From NCBI RefSeq assembly GCF_012275375.1, contig NZ_JAAZQJ010000001.1:124001-188000 (forward strand): a stretch of DNA of 64,000 bases. Reading direction: 5' to 3'. A program made the translations under genes and the position numbers. Source of the stretch: Dyella sp. SG609 (lineage in GTDB: Bacteria > Pseudomonadota > Gammaproteobacteria > Xanthomonadales > Rhodanobacteraceae). Under the pieces are notes generated by a model. That model was given only the letters and a program-made list of their open reading frames with translations, had not been told where the DNA came from and did no database searches. This document shows, piece by piece, positions 54,904-63,454 of the stretch. The first letter of the stretch is position 1, and every line of letters starts with the position of its first letter.

Positions 54904-55629
54904 GTGATCAGGAACATCTTGGGCTGGGGCTTGATCGTGGTCCTGCTCGCCGGAGGGATCCTTGCGGTTGGCCTCGGCCACTCCGCCCGGCGGCATGCCG
55001 ACAGGACGGCGCAGCCGCAGCCGGTCCTGCTCTGGTTCGGGGCGGATGGCGTCGTCCATATCGATGAGCGGAAGTCGCTGCTGACGCATTGGCAGGACAA
55101 CTGGCGGCTTGCGTTGGGCTTGAACTCCGGGGTTCCGGTTCGTGTAGGGGCGGATGACGGCGTTGCGTATGCGCTGGTTGAAGAGGCTCTGGGCGAGGCG
55201 CGGCGGCGGGGTATGCCGGATATCGGCTATGCGGTCGACCGGAACGGACAGGCCTTGGCGCTTTCTTCATTGACGCCGGCCGACGTATTGCCGCCGCCGG
55301 GGCCGCATGTTCTGTCCATCGAAGTTGACGGGCGGATGGCATTGGACGACACGCCGCTCGACGGGCGTGCCCTGGGCGAGTGGCTGAAGCTGTCGGCGGC
55401 GCCCGGCTATCCGCGCGGTGCGGATACGCCGGTCGAACTCAAGGTCGATCCGGCGGCGACTTACGGAAGCGTCAGGCCGGTGCTGGCGGCGCTGGCCGCG
55501 GGCAAGCCGCGGCGTATCGCGGATTTCGAGCAGGGCAGCGCCTTGGTGCGGCAATTGGTGCCGGTGCCGGTGGAGCATCCGATACCGATACCCAACTGCC
55601 CGCAGATGTCCAAGTTCGGTTGCCGCTAG
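54904..55629 (+). CDS. single-pass membrane protein with ExbD/TolR-like periplasmic domain
   Basis: A 241-residue protein with one N-terminal span (LGWGLIVVLLAGGILAVGLG) and a periplasmic region. Residues near 135-205 (HVLSIEVDGRMALDDTPLDG, TPVELKVDPAATYGSVRPVL) resemble the ExbD/TolR periplasmic fold, in which a short hairpin, a helix, and V-I-K-D-DxxxxYGxV follow one another. No ExbB/TolQ-type gene is next to it. The GTG start at 54904 fits the signal-anchor. It lies right after the LytTR regulator and could be under its control. Confidence 0.6.
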   Translation: MIRNILGWGLIVVLLAGGILAVGLGHSARRHADRTAQPQPVLLWFGADGVVHIDERKSLLTHWQDNWRLALGLNSGVPVRVGADDGVAYALVEEALGEARRRGMPDIGYAVDRNGQALALSSLTPADVLPPPGPHVLSIEVDGRMALDDTPLDGRALGEWLKLSAAPGYPRGADTPVELKVDPAATYGSVRPVLAALAAGKPRRIADFEQGSALVRQLVPVPVEHPIPIPNCPQMSKFGCR

Positions 55630-55652
55630 GCGCCCGGTTGGCGTTGGTCCGG

Positions 55653-56819
55653 TCAGGGTGATCCGTGGCTGGCGCCGGCCGCGGCATGAACCGCTACGGC
55701 GATGGCTTTGAGCGCGCTTTCCGTACCTTCGCAGGTGTCGTTGGCGAACAGGGCGAAGCCTTCGTCCTGGGCCGGAAAGAGCACGACCTGGCTGGACATG
55801 CCGCCGCTGCCGCCACCGTGCGCAAGCATCGGCTGGCCGCTTGCGTAGGCGAGGTTCCATGGCATGGCTACGCCTTCCTGAGGCGTGCCGACCAAGGGTT
55901 GGCGCATGCGCTGGACGACCGGGTCCTTTCCATCGAGTTGCCAATGCACGTACTTCGCCATGTCCTCGGTGGTGGAGTACAAGCCCCACGCCGCGCCGGC
56001 GTTGCGCAGGTGATAAGGCATCGGGCGGCCTTCGCGGTTGAAGCCAGGGAGCAGGCGTGCGCGGTCGGCGCCTTCCACGGCGAAGCCGGTGGAGTCCATG
56101 CGCAGTGGCTTGAGCACTTGCTGATGCATCAGCGTCTCGAACGGCTTCCCGTAGACCTGCTCCAGCCCCAGGCCGATGACCAGGTAACCGGCGTTGGAAT
56201 ACGCCTCCTTGCTCCCGGGTTCGCTGCGCAGCTGGGTGCCGTGCAGGGCGGACAGCAGAGTGTCGTGATTCAGTCCCTTCTGCAGCGCCATCAGCTCGTA
56301 GGGCAGGGTGTTGAAATCCTTCTTTGCGAAGATCGCGTCCGAGTCGGGGATATCGCGCGGCATGCCGGCGCGGTGGGTGATCAGGGTTGCCAGCGTGACC
56401 GGCTTGCCCTGCCAGGCGAGGTTGGCGTAGTCGCCCGGGAGATAGGGGCGGAAGTCGGCATCGACACGCATTTTTCCTTCTTCGACGGCACGCGCGGCGA
56501 GTGCGCCGGTGAAGGTCTTGGTGACGGAGGCGATCTCGTAGATGCTCCGGCGGGTTGGCAGCTGGCTGCCGTGCGGTTTGGTCGCGCCGTAGTTGTAGAA
56601 GAAGCGGCCTTCGGGTGTTACCGCGGCGAGGGAGAGGCCGACGTGGCAGCGATTCTGAAAGTAGCCGGCGGCGGCATCGTCGACGGCGCGGTCGAGGGGC
56701 GAGCGATGGGGGTTGTCGCTCCGCACGGAGGATTGCGCCGGCTCACCTGCAACCAGCGCGGTAGCGCAGAGCAACGCAGTCAGGCCGAACAGGTGCTTGG
56801 CTTGAGGGGATGGCCGCAT
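55653..56819 (-). CDS. serine beta-lactamase-like hydrolase (class C fold)
   Basis: A 388-residue exported protein with a signal peptide (FGLTALLCATALVA). It has the serine beta-lactamase/esterase motifs: Ser98-Val-Thr-Lys101 in YEIASVTKTFTG, Tyr-Ser-Asn in AYSNAGYLVIG and the His-Gly-Gly box in LAHGGGSGGMSS. Family members include peptidases, esterases and D-amino-acid peptidases. Nothing proves beta-lactam hydrolysis. ATG at 56819 follows GGAG and is chosen over 56864, which lacks a signal-like N-terminus. Confidence 0.92.
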   Translation of the reverse strand: MRPSPQAKHLFGLTALLCATALVAGEPAQSSVRSDNPHRSPLDRAVDDAAAGYFQNRCHVGLSLAAVTPEGRFFYNYGATKPHGSQLPTRRSIYEIASVTKTFTGALAARAVEEGKMRVDADFRPYLPGDYANLAWQGKPVTLATLITHRAGMPRDIPDSDAIFAKKDFNTLPYELMALQKGLNHDTLLSALHGTQLRSEPGSKEAYSNAGYLVIGLGLEQVYGKPFETLMHQQVLKPLRMDSTGFAVEGADRARLLPGFNREGRPMPYHLRNAGAAWGLYSTTEDMAKYVHWQLDGKDPVVQRMRQPLVGTPQEGVAMPWNLAYASGQPMLAHGGGSGGMSSQVVLFPAQDEGFALFANDTCEGTESALKAIAVAVHAAAGASHGSP

Positions 56820-56910
56820 GGTCTGCTCCGGGGCGGAGGGTTGGATGGGGCCATCGTCTCTCATGGTCAGTGCCCGGCCTTGTGTCGGAGGTCATGGCGA
56901 GTCGTATGAA

Positions 56911-57636
56911 TCAAGCGGCTGCCGTCGAAGGTTTGTCGCTCACTATCGGCGCGATTTCTTTCGCGGTCGTGGCTTCTACGGCTTGCCTGTCCTTGATCGC
57001 CAGCGCGCGTTTGAGTGCGATTTCGAGAAACCGCCCGCGGTGTCTTGTGCCGATGCTGATCAGGCAAAGCCAGTACAGCCAGGCGACCAACACATAAGCG
57101 ACAATTTCCGGCCAACTGATCTCAGGGGGCCAGTGCATCGCTTTGAACTGCACCGCGATGGCGATCAGTACGGGAAGCGCACCGAGCTTCTCTATGCCAC
57201 CTACTAATAGCGGTTGCTTTTCGCGGAAGCGCTCCTGGCGCATCTCCGCGTAGTCGGCCATGTCTGCGATCCGTTCCCTTGGAAACTGCACGATCCAGGC
57301 TATCAGGGCCTCGTAGTGCTCAAGATCGTAGTCGAGCTGTTCGGCATATTCGTTGCGCTCCGAGCGGAAGTTCGGCAGGCGCGGTGGCCATTTCGGTATG
57401 AGGATGGCCGCAACGGCAACCAGTTCCACCAGGAGAAGGAAGCAACCGATGACCAGCGTATAAATGGTGTCAGGCAGCACTTTCATGGAGAAAAAGAAGA
57501 GTGCGACCGCAAGCAAGGACGTTGCCTGGCCGTACTTCTCTCTGGTCGAGAATCCAATGGCGAGGCTAGGGTGCTCAGGTATGCCATCGATGCGCTCGTT
57601 CAATGCCTTGAACGTCAGCTCGGTTTGCTGATCCAT
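56911..57636 (-). CDS. hypothetical multi-pass membrane protein
   Basis: A 241-residue protein, not recognised. After a soluble N-terminus (ELTFKALNERIDGIPEHP) come two spans (ATSLLAVALFFFSMKV, IYTLVIGCFLLLVELVAVAAILI), a long charged helical part (ERNEYAEQLDYDLEHYEALIAW) and two more spans (LGALPVLIAIAVQF, IVAYVLVAWLYWLCLISIG). ATG at 57636 follows GGGGAG. Base composition looks slightly less GC-rich than the flanking genes, which may suggest transfer. Confidence 0.78.
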   Translation of the reverse strand: MDQQTELTFKALNERIDGIPEHPSLAIGFSTREKYGQATSLLAVALFFFSMKVLPDTIYTLVIGCFLLLVELVAVAAILIPKWPPRLPNFRSERNEYAEQLDYDLEHYEALIAWIVQFPRERIADMADYAEMRQERFREKQPLLVGGIEKLGALPVLIAIAVQFKAMHWPPEISWPEIVAYVLVAWLYWLCLISIGTRHRGRFLEIALKRALAIKDRQAVEATTAKEIAPIVSDKPSTAAA

Positions 57637-57762
57637 GCGTTTTCTCCCCTGTCGTGCTTCCAGCATAGCGCCCTTCGCCGGGCTGCCGGCGAGTATCATC
57701 GTGGACTTGCAACGAGGCGGCATCGCCGGCGTTGAAACCTTCTTGCCCAGGAAATCCGCGTC

Positions 57763-58965
57763 GTGACGCTCGCCATCCCTCCCTTGCTTCCGCGCGATCT
57801 CTTCGACCTCCCGCCCGATATGCTCTGGCTCTCCCATTGCAAGGACGGCCCGATTCCCCGGGCGGCGGCACAGCAGCTGACCCGCCTTCTCGACACCGAG
57901 CTGCGGCCGTGGTCACTCCGCTGGAACGAAGATTTCCTCGACATCCAGGCATCGCTGCGCCAGGCCGGCGCCACCCTGTTCGGCGTGGACGTGCAGGACA
58001 TCAGCCTCACCACCTGCACCTCCACCGGCCTGCAAGCCATCTCGCTCGGCTACCCGTGGAAGGACGGCGACGAGGTGCTTATTCCCGTAGGCGAATTTCC
58101 CAGCAACCGGCTGCCATGGCTGGCATTGGAGCCGCGCGGCGTGCGTTGCAGGGAAGTGCCGTTGTGGCCCGATCAGGCTGTCAACGCGGCCATGCCGCCG
58201 CATGCCGGTATCGAACCGGAGCAGCGCTTGCTCGACGCCATCGCGCCGAACACCCGCATCGTTTCCGTCTCGTGGGTGCGCTATCAGGACGGCCTTCGCC
58301 TCGACCTGGCCAAGCTCGGGCGAGGCTGTCGCGAACGCGGCGTCCATCTGGTGGTGGACGGCATCCAGGGTGCCGGCACGGCCGTGCCGTCCTTCGAGGG
58401 CGTCAGCGCCTTTGCCACGGGTGGACACAAAGGCTTGCTTGGCCTGCAAGGGCAGGGGCTGCTGTGGACGGATGCCTCATTCCGCGAGCAGCTGATGCCG
58501 GTCGGAACCTGGCTGTCAGCGCCGGATGCATTTTCGCAAGCGGGCACGCAGGCTAAGGCAAGCTCGCCATGGGCGGCCGATGGTCGCCGACTGGAGGCGG
58601 GAAGCCCCTCGATCCTGTCGTGCGCGGTGCTGGCCAGTTCCATCCAGATGCTGCTCGATCATGGCGGTGTGGCTGCCGTCCAGGCTCATGTCGAAAAGTT
58701 GCAGCGAGGCTTGTTGATCGAGCTTGCGACGTCCGCAGCATGGAAGGGCGAGGCTGCGCGCTTAAATGATCTGCTGCAGGCAGGCCGCCTGGGATCGATC
58801 CTGTCCTTCGTCCCGCCCGCGGACCGCTACGAGCGGCTGCTGAAAGATGCAGAGGCCATCGGCATCGGCACCAGCATCCGCGAAGGCTATTTGCGCGTGG
58901 CGTTCCACGGCTGGCATTCGGGCCAGGATGTGGAGCGTTGCGCGGCGTGGCTGATGGCGGACTGA
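57763..58965 (+). CDS. class V aminotransferase-fold PLP enzyme
   Basis: A 400-residue PLP-dependent enzyme of the class V (SufS/kynureninase-like) family. The Schiff-base Lys is in FATGGHKGLLGLQGQGLLW. The region SLTTCTSTGLQAISLGYPW and VDGIQGAGTAVPSF support cofactor binding. The core has an N-terminal WLSHCKDGPIPR and the C-terminal arm GIGTSIREGYLRVAFHGWHS. Cys desulfurase or isopenicillin-N-epimerase activity is possible; the sequence does not decide. The start is GTG. It lies alone, convergent with the effector gene. Confidence 0.87.
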   Translation: MTLAIPPLLPRDLFDLPPDMLWLSHCKDGPIPRAAAQQLTRLLDTELRPWSLRWNEDFLDIQASLRQAGATLFGVDVQDISLTTCTSTGLQAISLGYPWKDGDEVLIPVGEFPSNRLPWLALEPRGVRCREVPLWPDQAVNAAMPPHAGIEPEQRLLDAIAPNTRIVSVSWVRYQDGLRLDLAKLGRGCRERGVHLVVDGIQGAGTAVPSFEGVSAFATGGHKGLLGLQGQGLLWTDASFREQLMPVGTWLSAPDAFSQAGTQAKASSPWAADGRRLEAGSPSILSCAVLASSIQMLLDHGGVAAVQAHVEKLQRGLLIELATSAAWKGEAARLNDLLQAGRLGSILSFVPPADRYERLLKDAEAIGIGTSIREGYLRVAFHGWHSGQDVERCAAWLMAD

Positions 58966-59028
58966 TGCCGGCGGCGTGTCCGGTATCTGCGCCGGACTCG
59001 CACTGAGTGCTCACGGGCAAAGCGTCCG

Positions 59029-61575
59029 CTACCGCCCCGGCCCGGCCTGCTGCTGGTTCGGTTGCCCCTGCGCCTGCGTTTGTTGCGCCTGCTGCCCCTG
59101 CGCTTCCTGATGCTGCTGCATCGCCTTCGGCCACTGCGCCGAGCTCTGTTCCAACGGTATGTTGGCCGCGGCGGTGGGTACGCTGGTCTGCCGGTCGAGG
59201 AAATGATCCTTCGCGCCCGGGGTGGTCTGCGTCGCCCATAGCTTGCTGTGGTCGGGGCTCAGCGCGACGTGGTCGATCCGGCTCAGTCCATCCGCGCGGG
59301 CCTGGACCACGACGGCCGCGGTGATGTTGTCGGTGTGCTGGTCCGGCTTGCGGCCCAGCTGCTGGTCGATGGCGGCGACCTGCGCACGCGTCTGGCCGAA
59401 CAGCTGGTGATCGGGGTGCTGCGGATCGTCCAGGCGCAGCGGTGCCGCCGGTGCAGCCGGCGCGGTGGTCGAGGTGGTGGCCGGGGCCGGGGGCGCGCTG
59501 GCTGAGGGAGCCTGTTGCGCCTGGCGCGTGGCGTTCAGTTCCTCCTTGATATTGCCTTCCGCGGCATTCGTGCCCCACAGCATCCCGGGGGTATTCCACT
59601 GCCCCTTGACGTCGCGCGTGTAGGTGTGGCCGTCGGAAGCCTCGAGCACGCTGCCTTGCGTCTTCAGCGTGTTGTTCACCACCGGCGGCACGCCGCCGAA
59701 CTGGTTCCAGCCGCGCTGCTCGTAGGCGGTCTTGTAGTCCTGCGCGATGTGCTGGGCCGAATGCGCCAGGTTGTCCTTCACGATCTGCTGCGAGGCGCGC
59801 TCGAGTTCCGCGGCGCGCTGCGGGCTGGCGACTTCGGTGCGGTAATCCATCACGCGGTAGTCGATCAGGCCGGCCGCGACGGTGCGGCTCCACTGGTGCG
59901 TGTCCGGGCTGCGCGTCCACGGCGCTTCGCGTAGGCTGTGCGTGTCGCGCTCGTTGGCCGGGAGGGTGTAGGGATCGCGCGGCGTCGGCGGGTGCGCCAG
60001 GGTCAGGCCGATGGCGACATTGGAAGCCTTGTAGTCCAGCTCGTTCTTCAGCGCGGGGCTGGCGGTCAGCGTTTCGTACTTCTGCACCGGCATGCCTTCG
60101 CTGTAGCGCATGGCCTCGTAATCGAGCTCGCCGGTGGGATGCAGCCGCGTCCAGCCCTGGTCCGGATGCTTGGGATCGAAATGCCAGTGATTCCCTTGCT
60201 TGTCCGACTGGTTGTAGATGTGGTGGTAGTCGATGGCCTGCGCCACTTTCTCGCCGCCGATCGCGCCGACGATGCCGCCGAGTCCACCGGCAATCAGCGC
60301 GCCTGGCCCGGTCTCGGAGAACACCAGCGCGCCACCGGCTGCTCCCGCTTCGGCACCGGCCAGCATGCCGCCGGTGCGCGCGTAGAAATGGCCTACTTCG
60401 GAATTGGCGCCGACCACGTTGCCTTGCTGGCGCATATCGGAGGCGCGCGAAGCGGTATGCGCGGCGTCGTACAGCACCGCCGCCGTGCCGACCACGCCCA
60501 GCGCGCCCTTCGCCACCGAGCCGGCGCTGACTTCGCCGCGGGCGGCGCTCTTGGCGGCCTCGCCGGGGCGGATGCGTACGTTGGCTTCCGTTTCGCCGAC
60601 CACGCCCTTGGGTGGGCCGGTGGGCGGGTGCAGTTCGGTGGCCTTGGCGCGCGTCTCGCCGAGCTTGGGTTCCGCCGGCGGGTGAGCGACGACGCCCGTA
60701 TGCGTAACCTTCCACGCCTTGCTCGCCGCCGACATCTGGTCGAGGTTGAGCTTGGAGAAATCGCTCAGCGGCTGGCCGAACACGGTTTTCTGCGCGGCGT
60801 TGTAGCCGTTGATGAGGTTGACGTTGGCGCGGAACTCGGCGAGCGAAGCCGGCTGGCCGTTCGCTTTCACCGTCACGTCGGCCAGCGATTTCTCCAGCTT
60901 CTGGAATTCGGCGGCGGACTTGCTGGCGAAGGTGAGCGGATCCGGACCGAAGTCGCTCATCGGATGGCCGTTGACGATGGTCTTCGGGCTCTTCAATGCC
61001 TCGGGCAGTTCGAAGTTGGAGAAGCCGCGATTCGGCGGAGCGTTCTCGACGAAGGCGACGATGGGGCGGCCGCTATGCACGGCGTTCTCCATATACGGTG
61101 CGCTGCCGGCATTCCACATCATGTCCTGCAGCGCGCCGGCGGTGTTCTTGCCGTAGACCTCGATGCCTTCGGAGGCGAGGTACTTCGTAAACTCCTGGTT
61201 GACCGTCTTGAACTCGGCGGTGGCCTTGCACCTTTCGATGTATTCGCCCCAGGGCGTGTGGCCGATGATGTCCGCGCGGCCCTTGGTGTCGGCGACGTAT
61301 TCGGAAGCATTCTTGTAGTTGCTTTTGCCGGCGGCATCGCTGCCCGAGAAAGCCACGTAATCGACGCCGGCGGGAAGCTTGGGCGGATGCGCCGCCATCT
61401 CCTTCGCCACGTAGTCGGCATAGCTGCTGGTGGCGTCGGGGCCGGAACCGGGCGACTTCAGGTAGGCGATGACCCGGTCGATTTCGGCGGCCGAAAGCTT
61501 GTTGCCATGGGCATTGGTGGCGCCGCCCATGGTGGTGCGCACCACGTCTTCGAATACGAAAGGAGGCGTCGTCAT
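59029..61575 (-). CDS. putative type IV secretion effector toxin with XVIPCD domain
   Basis: An 848-residue protein. Its C-terminal 135 residues carry the signs of XVIPCD, the domain that guides antibacterial effectors to the VirD4 coupling protein of the Xanthomonadales type IV system: DDPQHPDHQLFGQTRAQV, IDQQLGRKPD, GLSRIDHVALSPD and a Gln-rich tail. Residues 1-290 (a region with YVAFSGSD, NAGSAPYMENAVHSG and IVAFVENAPPNRGFSNFELP) have no family I can name and may be the toxin. A Gly/Ala-rich hydrophobic part (about 403-445) and a conserved-looking middle region (450-685) separate the two. It overlaps its probable immunity gene as ATGA. No secretion apparatus genes are in the window. Confidence 0.85.
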   Translation of the reverse strand: MTTPPFVFEDVVRTTMGGATNAHGNKLSAAEIDRVIAYLKSPGSGPDATSSYADYVAKEMAAHPPKLPAGVDYVAFSGSDAAGKSNYKNASEYVADTKGRADIIGHTPWGEYIERCKATAEFKTVNQEFTKYLASEGIEVYGKNTAGALQDMMWNAGSAPYMENAVHSGRPIVAFVENAPPNRGFSNFELPEALKSPKTIVNGHPMSDFGPDPLTFASKSAAEFQKLEKSLADVTVKANGQPASLAEFRANVNLINGYNAAQKTVFGQPLSDFSKLNLDQMSAASKAWKVTHTGVVAHPPAEPKLGETRAKATELHPPTGPPKGVVGETEANVRIRPGEAAKSAARGEVSAGSVAKGALGVVGTAAVLYDAAHTASRASDMRQQGNVVGANSEVGHFYARTGGMLAGAEAGAAGGALVFSETGPGALIAGGLGGIVGAIGGEKVAQAIDYHHIYNQSDKQGNHWHFDPKHPDQGWTRLHPTGELDYEAMRYSEGMPVQKYETLTASPALKNELDYKASNVAIGLTLAHPPTPRDPYTLPANERDTHSLREAPWTRSPDTHQWSRTVAAGLIDYRVMDYRTEVASPQRAAELERASQQIVKDNLAHSAQHIAQDYKTAYEQRGWNQFGGVPPVVNNTLKTQGSVLEASDGHTYTRDVKGQWNTPGMLWGTNAAEGNIKEELNATRQAQQAPSASAPPAPATTSTTAPAAPAAPLRLDDPQHPDHQLFGQTRAQVAAIDQQLGRKPDQHTDNITAAVVVQARADGLSRIDHVALSPDHSKLWATQTTPGAKDHFLDRQTSVPTAAANIPLEQSSAQWPKAMQQHQEAQGQQAQQTQAQGQPNQQQAGPGR

Positions 61576-62075
61576 GAGCGCACTCCCGACAGCGGATGCA
61601 TCGGGATGTCCACCGCGGCGACCAGGATTTCCTGCCCGGCATCCTGCGGCGCCGCGATGCCATGGCGTTGCAGGGCGCCCGCGTCGATCACCACTTCGTA
61701 GCGGACGTCTTCGTCGTAGTTGTCGGTGCGGTCCTGGAAGGTCTTGACCAGGCCATCGGCCAGCCCCCACAGGAAGCTGCGGTCGTCGCCCGGAAACTCC
61801 AGCCAGCCTTTGAGCTGCAGCGCCCATTCGAAAGTGGCGTCCTGGCCCAGGTTCAGCACGAAGGTGCGCTGCGTGCGCCCGCCGTCCTCGCTGACCCGCT
61901 GCGTGCCGTTGCAGCCGAACCCGAAGCGCTTGTCGCCCTGGTAGACGCCGAACTGATACTCCGTCTCGCCCGGCTGCTCGGCCGGCTGGATGCGGGATTC
62001 GAAGATCTCGATACCGTGCTGTCGATCCACGGCCGAGCCGTCGTTAGCTTCGAAGCGCAAAGGGGTGAATGACAT
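61572..62075 (-). CDS. probable immunity protein of the XVIPCD effector
   Basis: A 167-residue soluble protein with no signal peptide and no clear family. Patterns are TPLRFEANDGSAVDRQHGIE, EYQFGVYQGDKRFGFGCNG and FEWALQLKGWLEFPGDDRSF. The effector start lies inside its last codons (ATGA overlap), so the two are co-translated. Small genes in this place beside XVIPCD effectors are usually their immunity partner. The absence of a signal peptide suggests it would work in the cytoplasm, and by inference the toxin too would have a cytoplasmic target. Chaperone/adaptor is the alternative. Confidence 0.68.
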   Translation of the reverse strand: MSFTPLRFEANDGSAVDRQHGIEIFESRIQPAEQPGETEYQFGVYQGDKRFGFGCNGTQRVSEDGGRTQRTFVLNLGQDATFEWALQLKGWLEFPGDDRSFLWGLADGLVKTFQDRTDNYDEDVRYEVVIDAGALQRHGIAAPQDAGQEILVAAVDIPMHPLSGVRS

Positions 62076-62105
62076 GGCGATGATCCGGTGGGGGCGCGGG
62101 GCGGG

Positions 62106-62201
62106 TCAGGGGCTTGTCTTCAGAAGCTGCAGGCGCGGGTCTGCGCCCTCGGTCGTACGCGAGGTTTCGGTCTGAAGATCGCGGAGAGCTGCGTTGAGCA
62201 T
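62106..62201 (-). CDS. 31-residue mini-ORF upstream of the immunity-effector pair
   Basis: An ORF of 31 codons (MLNAALRDLQTETSRT, then EGADPRLQLLKTSP) that has AGGAGG with an 8-nt spacer before its ATG and ends 30 nt before the immunity gene start. The in-frame sequence upstream of its ATG also reads ADPRLQEASP, so the motif ADPRLQ appears twice in the frame. It could be a leader peptide or the tail of a longer decayed gene. There is no family match by eye. Confidence 0.35.
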   Translation of the reverse strand: MLNAALRDLQTETSRTTEGADPRLQLLKTSP

Positions 62202-62467
62202 GGGGCTCGCCTCCTGCAAGCGGGGATCGGCGGTTCCGTGGGCCGGCCTGGAGCAGGAAGGTACGCCGCCGGGGGAGGCGACGCAACGCTAACGTAGTGC
62301 TTGGTGATTTTGTCCGCAGGCCCAGGGTGATGCGGGTTTTCGGCAGCTATGGATCGGCAAGGCTGCGCCGGATTGCCTCGTGGTTGCTGCGAGGCGCGAT
62401 ACCGATCGCGTTCGCAAGTTCCTGCTGACCGCGAGCGCCGGACGGACGTGGCTCCCGATAAATCGCG

Positions 62468-63454
62468 CTATTCGTGCCCCAGCACCCGATGCGGGCGATA
62501 GGGTGTCTCCAGCCTCGCCCGTTCCTCGGGCGTGATCGGCAGCGACAGCGTCTCCACCGACTGTTCCAGATGCTCCATTCGCGTCGCTCCGATGATCGGC
62601 GCCGTGACTTCGGCTCGGTCAAGCAGCCAGGCCAACGCGATGCTTGCCTGCGTCACACCACGTTCCGCCGCAATCTGCTCCACCGCATCCACCACCCGAT
62701 AATCGTCCTCGCTGTAATACAACTCCCGTGCAAACGCATCGCTCTGCGCGCGCGTCGTATCCGCCTTGTTCCTTGGCCTCGCCAGAAACCCGCGGGCCAG
62801 CGGACTCCATGGCAGTACCCCAATCCCCGCATCCCGGCACAGCGGCAGCATCTCCCGCTCTTCCTCGCGGTACGCCAGGTTGTAGTGGTTCTGCATCGAA
62901 ACGAAGCGCGTCCAGCCGTGCCGCTCGGACGTCATCAGCGCTTTCTGGAACTGCCACGCATACATGCTCGATGCGCCGATGTAGCGCGCCTTCCCGCTGC
63001 GCACGATGTCGTGCAGCGCTTCCAGCGTTTCCTCCAGCGGCGTGCCGTCGTCCCAGCGGTGGATCTGGTAGAGATCGACGTAGTCCATGCCCAGGCGAGC
63101 GAGAGAGGCATCGATGGCATGCAGCAGATGCTTGCGCGACAGGCCGCGCTGGTTCGGGCCGGTGCCGGTGGGGTAGTAGGCCTTGGTCGCCACCACCACT
63201 TCCTCGCGGCGCGCGAAGTCGCGCAGCGCGCGGCCCAGTACGCGTTCGCTGTCGCCGCCGGAATACATGTCGGCGGTGTCGAAAAAGTTGATGCCCAGTT
63301 CCAGCGCGCGGCGCAGGATGGGGCGGCCCTGTTCCTCGCTGAGGATCCACGGCTTGGCCTGCGGGTTGCCGTAGCTCATGGCGCCAAGGCACAGGCGCGA
63401 TACTTTCAGGCCGCTGCGGCCGAGGTTGACGTATGGCATGGCTGTCTCGCTCAT
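62468..63454 (-). CDS. aldo/keto reductase
   Basis: A 328-residue NADPH-linked reductase. The tetrad is Asp and Tyr in NFFDTADMYSGGDSE, Lys in VVVATKAYYPTG and His in LYQIHRWDDG. The start VNLGRSGLKVSRLCLGAMSYG and the C-terminal PIIGATRMEHLEQSVETLSL fit the YajO/YghZ-like beta-barrel group that acts on sugar and aldehyde substrates. It is coupled to the EamA transporter gene by an ATGA overlap and shares its transcript. The specific substrate is unknown. Confidence 0.9.
   Translation of the reverse strand: MSETAMPYVNLGRSGLKVSRLCLGAMSYGNPQAKPWILSEEQGRPILRRALELGINFFDTADMYSGGDSERVLGRALRDFARREEVVVATKAYYPTGTGPNQRGLSRKHLLHAIDASLARLGMDYVDLYQIHRWDDGTPLEETLEALHDIVRSGKARYIGASSMYAWQFQKALMTSERHGWTRFVSMQNHYNLAYREEEREMLPLCRDAGIGVLPWSPLARGFLARPRNKADTTRAQSDAFARELYYSEDDYRVVDAVEQIAAERGVTQASIALAWLLDRAEVTAPIIGATRMEHLEQSVETLSLPITPEERARLETPYRPHRVLGHE

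Noticed and set aside
55653-56819. Antibiotic resistance beta-lactamase
   Set aside because: It has SxxK, YSN and HGG boxes, but these are shared by esterases and peptidases; there is no context for resistance.
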